9,557 nucleotides of DNA from JACPJP01 sp964650285 (GTDB lineage Archaea > Nanobdellota > Nanobdellia > Woesearchaeales > GW2011-AR4). The position numbers were made by a program, and so were the translations under genes. The notes below the pieces were generated by a model, which was not told where the DNA came from, made no database searches, and saw only the letters and a program-made list of their open reading frames with translations. Shown one piece after another: positions 1 through 6,241 of the stretch (its first letter is position 1; every line of letters begins with the position of its first letter). Location of the stretch: NCBI GenBank assembly GCA_964650285.1, contig CAZYSP010000020.1, forward strand, positions 1 through 9,557. Reading direction: 5' to 3'.

Positions 1-1142
1 CCAAACATCCTTAAATAATCTTCTCCTTCTGCCTCTTCTCCCTGCCTTACTTTATCTATAGCTTTTAAGAAGTCCTTTCTTGTTACATTTGTTCTGTTAT
101 CCCTGATTGCAAAATACCCCGCTTCTGTGCAGACTGCCTTTATTTCAGCTCCGTTCAAATTTTCCATAATAGCAGCCAAATTACGTAAATCAACATCTTT
201 ACTTAAATCCATACTCTTTGAGTGAATCTTCAATATTTCCAGCCTAGCCTCATTTTTAGGTATTGGTATGTGTATGAGCCTGTCCAATCTTCCAGGTCTT
301 ACAACCGCTGGATCAAGTATGTCCTTTCTGTTTGTGGCACCTACAATCTTAACATTATCCAGAGGTTTAAAACCATCTATCTCTGCCAGCAGCTGCATAA
401 AAGTCCTGTTTACTTCCCTTTCTCCACTGGTTCCTATCTCAACCCTTTTAGCAGCTAATGCGTCCAACTCATCTATAAAAACTATAGACGGGGATTTTTT
501 CCTTGCCAGCTCAAAAATTTCTTTTACCATCTTTGCACCTTCTCCAATAAATTTCTGGACTAATTCAGAACCAACAACTTCTATAAAGGTGGAGTTTGTA
601 GCTGAAGCAACGGCCTTTGCTAATAAAGTCTTTCCAGTACCAGGATCACCATAAAGCAGAATACCTTTAGGAGGAGTAATACCTACTTTTTTAAATAGCT
701 CTGGCTTTTTTAATGGAAGCTCAACCACTTCTTTTATTTCCTGAGCCTGCACATCCAGCCCACCTATATCTTTCCAAGAAACTTTCGGCTTTTCCACTAT
801 AACAAAACTCTCTATATCAAACACTTTTGTTATAGTTACCTTTTTGATTATTGCGAGGTTTTTCTGGTCCACCAAAACAACGTCTCCAGACACAATCTTA
901 TCACATTCTTCTAAAACATTAACATAAAACTGGTTTCCATTAGGCAACCTTATTATGGCATTTTTCCCAAAAACATTCCTGACTTCAGAAACCATGAGGG
1001 GAGGAACCCTGAACCTGTCAAGCTCTTCTTTTAACTTACTTACACTTTCCTTAAGAATTTTGTTTTCTTCATTAATCTGGCTAGTATCTGTACTATGATT
1101 ATAAATTACACTGTCCATAATATTCTTCTCCTTTGTGGTCAT
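1..1142 (-). CDS. pan: Proteasome-activating nucleotidase (PAN), AAA+ ATPase; C-terminal end cut by window edge
   Basis: This is the hexameric ATPase that unfolds proteins and feeds them into the archaeal 20S proteasome in the cytoplasm. I translated 380 codons from the reverse strand. Residues about 20-45 form a charged coiled coil (NEENKILKESVSKLKEEL). An OB-like domain follows (about 46-118), then the AAA+ module: Walker A GDPGTGKT at 165-172, a pore loop with FIG at 198-200, Walker B IVFIDE at 220-225, and the arginine-finger stretch RPGRLDR. The C-terminal helical domain has NGAEIKAVCTEAG. The Walker A carries Asp where PAN normally has Pro. The last visible residues are DYLRMF plus a partial Gly codon, and since PANs are usually about 400 residues the true end must be close. 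The ATG at 1142 follows a TATA-like box at leaderless distance. A second in-frame ATG at 1118 has AAGGAG 9 nt upstream. The gene lies 44 nt downstream of the small M29-like gene on the same strand. Confidence 0.93.
   Translation of the reverse strand, partial: MTTKEKNIMDSVIYNHSTDTSQINEENKILKESVSKLKEELDRFRVPPLMVSEVRNVFGKNAIIRLPNGNQFYVNVLEECDKIVSGDVVLVDQKNLAIIKKVTITKVFDIESFVIVEKPKVSWKDIGGLDVQAQEIKEVVELPLKKPELFKKVGITPPKGILLYGDPGTGKTLLAKAVASATNSTFIEVVGSELVQKFIGEGAKMVKEIFELARKKSPSIVFIDELDALAAKRVEIGTSGEREVNRTFMQLLAEIDGFKPLDNVKIVGATNRKDILDPAVVRPGRLDRLIHIPIPKNEARLEILKIHSKSMDLSKDVDLRNLAAIMENLNGAEIKAVCTEAGYFAIRDNRTNVTRKDFLKAIDKVRQGEEAEGEDYLRMF
1128..1133 (-). promoter_or_regulatory. Shine-Dalgarno-like motif inside the PAN 5' end
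   Basis: AAGGAG on the minus strand lies 9 nt before the in-frame ATG at 1118 (PAN residue 9). It could make 1118 the translated start if the mRNA begins near 1145. It also simply encodes Lys-Glu of the longer form, so its role is uncertain. Confidence 0.35.
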
Positions 1143-1167
1143 TTTATGTCTTAGAGTAGGCTTTAGT

Positions 1168-1175
1168 ATTTAAAT
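1168..1175 (-). promoter_or_regulatory. TATA-like box for PAN
   Basis: ATTTAAAT on the minus strand is centred 29.5 nt upstream of the ATG at 1142, inside the 44-nt spacer after the M29-like gene. With a usual archaeal TATA-to-start distance of about 26 nt, transcription would begin within a few bases of that ATG. PAN could therefore be transcribed separately from the upstream peptidase genes. Position and composition are the only evidence. Confidence 0.5.
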
Positions 1176-1186
1176 AACTTTTGAAA

Positions 1187-2131
1187 CTAAATTATTAACT
1201 TCCCATTACCCATAATCTTCTTCTTATCTACAAATATCGTCGGGTTCTTAATAATACCATCAAGATGCAGCTGCACACTTACTTTTCCGCCAAAACCAGT
1301 GTTATTTCCTAAAGCAATATGGCATGTACCCTTAACTTTTTCATCTTCTAAAACATTACCCGTAATTTTGGCCTTTTCATTTGTCCCAATACCCAATTCT
1401 GCAATATTCCTTCCTTCTTTGCCGACAGAATCCAACAAACCCTCCATTTTTTTAGCATTGACCCCTTTTAAATTTACAGCATAACCCCTTTTAACATAAA
1501 TTTTCAACGGATTTTTCAATTTGCCAATACCAGCAAATGAAGCATCTGCAACAAAAACACCATTAGCGCTTTTTTCAACAGGAGCAACAAAAATTTCGCC
1601 AGTAGGCAAATTTCCGTAAGAGCCCTTTTTATCATAAATCCCAGATTCTCTCCCATAAGCTTTCCTTCCATTAATACTAAAACCGATATCAGTTCCAAGT
1701 TTTGTTTTTATTCTAACCTTGTTTCCATTATCAATTATATCAGCAAGTTTACTATCAATTTTTTTTAATTTCCTATAATCTATATTCAGTGCACGATTAA
1801 CAGTGCTTTTAGTAATTCCAGGCATAGTGACTATTCTTGCTCCATTTTTACAGGCCTTTTTCCTTGCTTTTGTGTGGCTTAACGATTTTGTCGTTATAAG
1901 AAGTTCAGCATCATACTTTAGCATCTCTTTCGCTGTTTTTTTGGGTGGTTCGGTACCATTAACTTTCGGGATAGGAATCTTAATTAGTTTAGCACTATTT
2001 GTAATCTTTTTCGCTTCTCTAAAAAACATATTACCCAGATTATATAGTTTAGAATCAGTAATCACCAGAAATTTTTCATTTTTCTTCAAACCCAAACATT
2101 TTTTCAGAACAATTTCAGCTGCTTTTGGCAT
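1187..2131 (-). CDS. M29-like aminopeptidase (AmpS / leucyl aminopeptidase superfamily), small paralogue
   Basis: This is a predicted cytoplasmic metallo-aminopeptidase of 314 residues from ATG 2131. The family uses a two-metal site to remove N-terminal residues from peptides; related members include non-peptidase metalloenzymes. Numbered from that ATG, candidate ligands are Glu179 in NLPTGE, Glu245 in AELGIGTN, His271 in GTCHIALG, and His289/Asp291 in QLHLDG, with LEDEKVKG before the His271 block. The N-terminal half has LKKNEKFLVITD and reads like a Rossmann-type domain. It has no signal peptide. Its start lies 1 nt after the TGA of the larger M29-like gene, so the two are co-transcribed. 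In-frame TTG codons at 2140 and 2143 are alternative starts, and GGAG (2147-2150) is better spaced for TTG 2140 (6 nt) than for ATG 2131 (15 nt). The family call is good; substrate preference cannot be read from sequence. Confidence 0.82.
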   Translation of the reverse strand: MPKAAEIVLKKCLGLKKNEKFLVITDSKLYNLGNMFFREAKKITNSAKLIKIPIPKVNGTEPPKKTAKEMLKYDAELLITTKSLSHTKARKKACKNGARIVTMPGITKSTVNRALNIDYRKLKKIDSKLADIIDNGNKVRIKTKLGTDIGFSINGRKAYGRESGIYDKKGSYGNLPTGEIFVAPVEKSANGVFVADASFAGIGKLKNPLKIYVKRGYAVNLKGVNAKKMEGLLDSVGKEGRNIAELGIGTNEKAKITGNVLEDEKVKGTCHIALGNNTGFGGKVSVQLHLDGIIKNPTIFVDKKKIMGNGKLII

Positions 2132-2132
2132 T

Positions 2133-3902
2133 TCAAACAACAAATTCTCCTTTTTTAATTATCCAATGCTTCTTGCCTTTTTCATCAACCCCATAAATAT
2201 TCATCTTCTGTCTTGGGCTGTTAATAACAATGTCTGTATGATATTCTGTTGCCCTATCAGGCTCAAAACCACTTCCTAAAGCAATATGCATCATCCTTGC
2301 TATCTTCTCGTTTACAATAAGATAATCACACAACTTTGCATTTGGATTTGTGTTTATTGCAAACTCATTTATCATGTTAAAGTTTTTCTTTTTCAGATCA
2401 ATAATCTCCTGAGGCAAACTCTTGTATTTTTCCTGATTCATAATCATTTCCCAAGCTTCTTTCTTCTTTTCATTTACTTTATCTATTATTTTCTTTGGGC
2501 CTGTTAGCTTATACTCTTTGCCATCAGATTGGATAATCAACGGATCTTTATCTGATAACAAATAGCTCTGGTCAATGCTGATAACAACATCACCTGCTAT
2601 AGTGCCCTTTACATATTCTGGAGTGACAAAAGTTTCCCCGCCAGGCAAATTAGCCATTGTCCCCGCCTTTATTCCAGTCATCTTCAGGTATTCAGAATTT
2701 ATTTTTTCTCTTACATCAGTATCAGATGTTCTTACCCACCTACGAATTCCATCTTTTTTTACCAAGCCCACTTCAAAATCAGTCTTAAAACCATCAATCT
2801 TTTCACCAAAAACCTTTATAACTTTACACTTATCAGCAATCTCCTTTATCTTCCAGTTCCTGTCCCTCATCTTTTTCCAGTCGATATTACATGTCTCAAT
2901 AAAAATGTCTATTGGCAGGGTCTCAGTAAAGCCAACCCTTGCTAATGGATTGCGGTCATCCAACGCTGTCTGTGGGTAAAAATCAAGCTTGTAAATAATC
3001 TGGCCTGGGCTTTGCCATCTGGTCTTCTTGTTTGGAGAAGGGTAACCAATAACCTCGCCAAAATTATGCTTCCCAGGATAACCCTTCCCTGATATGAAGA
3101 ACGAGGCGTCAATCACGCTAATCCTCTTTAAATTCAGCAGCTTTGATACCTTTTTATATTTTTTAAACACATCTTCCTCAACTTCCTTGCATAACTCGCA
3201 CCCTATTAAAACTGCCTTTAAGTCTGAAATTCCCTCACTCTTTTCAAGCATAGATCTTCTTTGAGTTGAAGCCACCATGGAAACTCCGGTCTTGTCTTTA
3301 CACTTTAACATCATATGCCACGCTATTGCATAGGAATCCAGATAATCTTCTAATGGGTGACCAAGCATTTCGTCTTTTTGTATCAAAACAAATCCAATAG
3401 AGACTCTCTCATTCTTTTTTAGATTATAAACATCCCTCCATATTTTTTCACATGTTTCATCAAGCTCCTTGCTCTTGTACTCCCGGAACCAATTATCTTT
3501 GAATGGCAGCGTATAATCACCCTCAAAACCAAATCCTTTGGCTTCTAGAGTATAATCCGGCCTTTCAAATAAACCCACAAATTTCCCTTTTGCTCTTTTT
3601 TCTATCTCTTCCACAAAACCCATTAATGCCTCGGTTTTTTCATCAAATTTCCCAGCTTTGTTTTGCTTGAAAACCTTCCATACATCGTATAATACATCCA
3701 AGGTTTTTGACTTTTTGTCCATTCCAATAACATGCATATCGGCATTTAACTCGTGTATGGCCCTGGACAAAGGGGCAATAGAGAAAAAAGCCTTTTTGTT
3801 TTTTATATCAAAGACAACTAAAAAAGATTTAGCTTTAACATTTCCTAAAATCTTTTTGTATTCCTTTACAGAAGAATCAAACTTTTTTTCGTCGTATTTC
3901 AT
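2133..3902 (-). CDS. Large M29-like aminopeptidase with N-terminal extension (589 aa)
   Basis: This predicted metallo-aminopeptidase belongs to the same superfamily as the next gene, but at 589 residues it is much longer than the roughly 400 usual for M29. The C-terminal third carries the metal-site motifs: Glu423 in NLPGGE, Glu513 in INEFAINTNP, His539 in MMHIALG, and His555/Asp557 in EYHTDIVI. LKKNERVSIGFVLI at about 161-174 lines up with LKKNEKFLVITD near the N-terminus of the small paralogue. That leaves about 140 extra N-terminal residues, plus about 100 extra residues between that block and NLPGGE. The N-terminal 60 residues (SFLVVFDIKNKKAFF) read like an alpha/beta fold. I see no signal peptide or membrane segment. 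The gene starts 14 nt after the M24 stop and ends 1 nt before the small paralogue's ATG. No Shine-Dalgarno motif precedes the ATG, only a T7 run, which suits an internal leaderless promoter. Confidence 0.78.
   Translation of the reverse strand: MKYDEKKFDSSVKEYKKILGNVKAKSFLVVFDIKNKKAFFSIAPLSRAIHELNADMHVIGMDKKSKTLDVLYDVWKVFKQNKAGKFDEKTEALMGFVEEIEKRAKGKFVGLFERPDYTLEAKGFGFEGDYTLPFKDNWFREYKSKELDETCEKIWRDVYNLKKNERVSIGFVLIQKDEMLGHPLEDYLDSYAIAWHMMLKCKDKTGVSMVASTQRRSMLEKSEGISDLKAVLIGCELCKEVEEDVFKKYKKVSKLLNLKRISVIDASFFISGKGYPGKHNFGEVIGYPSPNKKTRWQSPGQIIYKLDFYPQTALDDRNPLARVGFTETLPIDIFIETCNIDWKKMRDRNWKIKEIADKCKVIKVFGEKIDGFKTDFEVGLVKKDGIRRWVRTSDTDVREKINSEYLKMTGIKAGTMANLPGGETFVTPEYVKGTIAGDVVISIDQSYLLSDKDPLIIQSDGKEYKLTGPKKIIDKVNEKKKEAWEMIMNQEKYKSLPQEIIDLKKKNFNMINEFAINTNPNAKLCDYLIVNEKIARMMHIALGSGFEPDRATEYHTDIVINSPRQKMNIYGVDEKGKKHWIIKKGEFVV
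2147..2150 (-). promoter_or_regulatory. Shine-Dalgarno-like GGAG for the small M29-like gene
   Basis: The minus strand reads AAAAAAGGAGAAT just before TTG-TTG-TTT-GAA-ATG. GGAG is 3 nt from TTG 2143, 6 nt from TTG 2140 and 15 nt from ATG 2131. It lies within the last codons of the upstream gene, as expected for translation inside an operon. The spacing favours TTG 2140, while codon preference favours the ATG. Confidence 0.45.
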
Positions 3903-3916
3903 AAAAAAATGTATTT

Positions 3917-4987
3917 TTAAATAATTAATAAATCTTTCGTCACTTTAGTCAAAACATATGCTTTTTTCTTCATTAAAACCACATCCTCAATTCTTATCCC
4001 AAATTTCTTCGGTATGTAAATTCCAGGCTCTATTGTAAAAGCCATATTTTCCATAATTCTATCTTTAGACTTCGATGTCAAATTAGGCAGTTCATGAATT
4101 TCTACACCAATACCATGCCCAAGGCCATGAACAAAATATTTGGCTTTTTTACCAAAATCTCTTACACAATCTTCATATACCTTACCACACTTGTCATTAA
4201 TTCCAATTTTATTAATAATATTATTCTGTATATCTAGTAGGAAATTATAAATTTCTTTTTCTTTTTTGCCAGGTTTGCCCAAATAGACCGTCCTTGTTAT
4301 ATCAGAGCAATAACCTTTATACTTAACCCCAAAATCTATTACACAAAACCCCTTTCTTAATTTTACATTTTTAGGCTCATGATGCGGAATACTCCCATTG
4401 CTTCCAGAGGCAACAACAGGCTCAAAAGCCATACCCAATCCAAGCTTTTTTGCTTCATACTCAAGAAAAGCAGCTACATCAGATTCAGTTTTAAAATCAT
4501 TGAAGTTTCTTATTGCTTTCTGCAGGATTTTACCAGCATAATTACAGGATTTTTTTAATATAACAGTCTCTTTATTAGTTTTAACCTGCCTTAACTTTAA
4601 GCAATCTAAAGAAATATCTTTCGTCTTAATACCCTTAAACCGCGTTTTAAAATATTTATATGAATTTAAAGTAAAATTATTGTTGTCTATTGCTATTTTT
4701 TTAGACTTAATCTTATTTTTCTTGATTACAGCATATATAGAGTCAAAAAACTTTTTTTTGTCCATAGTATAAACCTTTTTTATCATTGACTGCTTAGCTC
4801 TTTGAACCTCCATCTTCGGAGCGATAATAAACCCTTTTTGTTTTCTTGGGATTACCAAAGCACCCAGTCCGCTATAACCGGAAAAATAAAACATATTTGG
4901 ATCTGCCATTGTAGAATTAAGATTGCAAAATAGCGCAAAATCCAGCTTTTTCCTTTCCAAAATGTTTTTTAGCTCTCGTATTCTCAT
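3917..4987 (-). CDS. pepQ: M24 metallopeptidase, Xaa-Pro aminopeptidase/dipeptidase type
   Basis: This is a cytoplasmic dinuclear-metal peptidase of the pita-bread fold, predicted to cleave peptide bonds next to proline. It has 356 residues, the normal size for archaeal prolidases. Residues 1-130 form the N-terminal creatinase-like domain and about 140-356 the catalytic domain. All five metal ligands are visible: Asp218 (VIDFG), Asp229 (CSDITRT), His291 (HGLGHGIG), Glu320 (FTIEPG) and Glu334 (RIEDVV). Accessory histidines His202/His203 (PHHEP) and His298 (HELP) are also present, so it should be active. It is the first gene of the leftward peptidase cluster. It is divergent from the M16 gene across a 45-bp spacer, with a TATA-like box centred 28.5 nt upstream of its ATG. 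Proline-specific cleavage would complement the two M29-like enzymes. Xaa-Pro aminopeptidase (PepP) and dipeptidase (PepQ) activities cannot be told apart from sequence, so the symbol is tentative. Confidence 0.9.
   Translation of the reverse strand: MRIRELKNILERKKLDFALFCNLNSTMADPNMFYFSGYSGLGALVIPRKQKGFIIAPKMEVQRAKQSMIKKVYTMDKKKFFDSIYAVIKKNKIKSKKIAIDNNNFTLNSYKYFKTRFKGIKTKDISLDCLKLRQVKTNKETVILKKSCNYAGKILQKAIRNFNDFKTESDVAAFLEYEAKKLGLGMAFEPVVASGSNGSIPHHEPKNVKLRKGFCVIDFGVKYKGYCSDITRTVYLGKPGKKEKEIYNFLLDIQNNIINKIGINDKCGKVYEDCVRDFGKKAKYFVHGLGHGIGVEIHELPNLTSKSKDRIMENMAFTIEPGIYIPKKFGIRIEDVVLMKKKAYVLTKVTKDLLII
3926..3933 (-). promoter_or_regulatory. Possible internal TATA-like box for the large M29-like gene
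   Basis: ATTTATTA on the minus strand, preceded by the purine-rich BRE-like CGAAAG (3934-3939), is centred 27.5 nt upstream of the ATG at 3902. It lies inside the last codons of the M24 peptidase gene. The geometry matches the other leaderless starts here. The AT-rich background makes chance matches easy. Confidence 0.35.
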
Positions 4988-5001
4988 AAAAAAGAAAAAA
5001 C

Positions 5002-5009
5002 ATTTAAAA
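5002..5009 (+). promoter_or_regulatory. TATA-like box for the M16 peptidase gene
   Basis: ATTTAAAA, with purine-rich GAAAAAAC upstream as a possible BRE, is centred 27.5 nt before the ATG at 5033. The second box at 5012-5019 is only 17.5 nt from that ATG and so is less suitable for this gene. The two box centres are 10 bp apart, about one helical turn. Confidence 0.5.
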
Positions 5010-5011
5010 TG

Positions 5012-5019
5012 ATTTAAAT
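5012..5019 (-). promoter_or_regulatory. TATA-like box for the M24 peptidase gene
   Basis: ATTTAAAT on the minus strand, with purine-rich TGAAAAG just upstream, is centred 28.5 nt from the ATG at 4987. This predicts a leaderless transcript. The box lies on the far side of the shared 45-bp spacer, beyond the box that serves the opposite gene. Confidence 0.5.
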
Positions 5020-5032
5020 CTTTTCATTAAAG

Positions 5033-6241
5033 ATGAAAAAATACAAACTAAAAAATAGAATAACAATACTTTTTGAGAAAAACCGTTCCAAATCAGTAGC
5101 AGTTGAAGTAATGGTTAAGGTCGGTTCTAACGATGAAAACATCGAAATCAATGGCATCTCCCATTTTCTTGAGCACATGCTTTTTGAAGGAACCAAAAAA
5201 AGAAAAGATTCTAGAGAAATTGCAAATGAGATTGAAAAATATGGTGCCGAATTCAATGCTTACACATCTAATGACCGGACAGCTTTCTTCATCAAAATCA
5301 TAAATATGAGATTTGATAAAGCTCTGGACATACTTTCAGATATGATTATAAATCCCCTTTTCAGCAAAAAAACAATTGAAAAAGAGAAACAGGTAATCTT
5401 AAAAGAAATAAATATGGTCACTGACGACCCAAGGCAGCACCAATGGATGCTCTTTCAAAAAAATTTGTTTGAAAAACACCCTGCAAGAAACCCAACTTAT
5501 GGGGCTGTAGCCGCTGTTAAAAACCTTAACCGGAAGAAAATAAATGATTACTACAACAAATACTACATCCCAAATAATATGATTATTTCTGTTGTAGGTA
5601 ATATCGATAATGTAAAACAAAAAATAGAGAAATATTTCAGCAGTTTAAAGCCAAAAAAATCAGTTTTAAGAAAAAAGGTAAAAGAGCCATTACAAACAAA
5701 AATAAAGAAGTTTGTTGAGAAAAGAAAAACAAGCAATTCCTATATGGTCTTAGGTTACAAATCAATTCCAAGAACACATAAAGACAGCTATGTATTTGAT
5801 GTTATAGCCGCTGTTCTAGGACGCGGTCAATCTGGATGGATATTCAATGAAATAAGAAATAAGCGCGGCCTGGCATACTATCTTGGTGTTCAAAACGAGA
5901 ATGAAAGCGATTACGGATTTTTTGCTGTTTTTGCTGGTTTGGACAAGAAGAATATAGGAACAACAAAAAAAATAATACTGCAGCAGTTCAAAAAGCTTAA
6001 CAATATAAATAAAACAGAACTTAACGAAGCAAAAACATTTATTGAAGGCCATCATGCCTTAAATATAGAAGATAATTTCCATGCAGCAGATAATCTGGCT
6101 TTCTGGGAAACAATAAACAGTGTATCATTAGCAGATAACTATGTTAAAAACATAAAAAAAGTAAAAATTAATGATGTCAAAAGAGTAGCAAGAAAATACC
6201 TGAATAATAAATATACCCTTGTCATTATAGAACAGAAATAG
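5033..6241 (+). CDS. M16 family zinc peptidase (pitrilysin / processing-peptidase-like)
   Basis: This zinc endopeptidase has an inverted HXXEH motif; M16 enzymes form clam-shaped chambers that digest peptides or process proteins. It has 402 residues, the usual size of the compact M16B group. Zinc ligands and catalytic residues are His44, Glu47 and His48 in GISHFLEHMLFEGT, with Glu125 placed exactly as in HXXEH-X76-E (KEKQVILKEI). The C-terminal half holds the conserved Arg278/Tyr282 pair (NEIRNKRGLAYYLG) that helps bind substrate in the second domain. Both halves are thus present in one chain, which suggests homodimers or a single-chain pair of domains. No partner M16 gene is adjacent. No signal peptide is visible, so it is probably cytoplasmic. 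It diverges from the M24 gene, and its stop codon abuts the tyrS stop. Its place beside PAN and three other peptidase genes supports a role in peptide turnover. Confidence 0.92.
   Translation: MKKYKLKNRITILFEKNRSKSVAVEVMVKVGSNDENIEINGISHFLEHMLFEGTKKRKDSREIANEIEKYGAEFNAYTSNDRTAFFIKIINMRFDKALDILSDMIINPLFSKKTIEKEKQVILKEINMVTDDPRQHQWMLFQKNLFEKHPARNPTYGAVAAVKNLNRKKINDYYNKYYIPNNMIISVVGNIDNVKQKIEKYFSSLKPKKSVLRKKVKEPLQTKIKKFVEKRKTSNSYMVLGYKSIPRTHKDSYVFDVIAAVLGRGQSGWIFNEIRNKRGLAYYLGVQNENESDYGFFAVFAGLDKKNIGTTKKIILQQFKKLNNINKTELNEAKTFIEGHHALNIEDNFHAADNLAFWETINSVSLADNYVKNIKKVKINDVKRVARKYLNNKYTLVIIEQK
6145..6168 (-). terminator. T-rich stretch, possible tyrS transcript terminator inside the M16 gene
   Basis: On the minus strand this reads as three T runs (T5, T7 and T5), about 75-95 nt after the tyrS stop codon. 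They are the complement of lysine codons near the M16 C-terminus. They would suit U-tract termination of the tyrS transcript. Evidence is composition only. Confidence 0.3.

Noticed and set aside
268..654. Open reading frame on the plus strand, 128 codons
   Set aside because: It is the antisense of the PAN AAA+ domain. The minus-strand frame carries Walker A, Walker B and the arginine-finger motifs and explains the DNA fully.
1803..2279. Open reading frame of 158 codons on the plus strand with hydrophobic stretches
   Set aside because: It lies antisense to the two M29-like genes. The hydrophobic look comes from reading the complement of lysine-rich codons. No promoter or family signal supports it.
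2575..2979. Open reading frame of 134 codons on the plus strand
   Set aside because: It is antisense to the conserved catalytic part of the large M29-like gene and has no recognisable motif.
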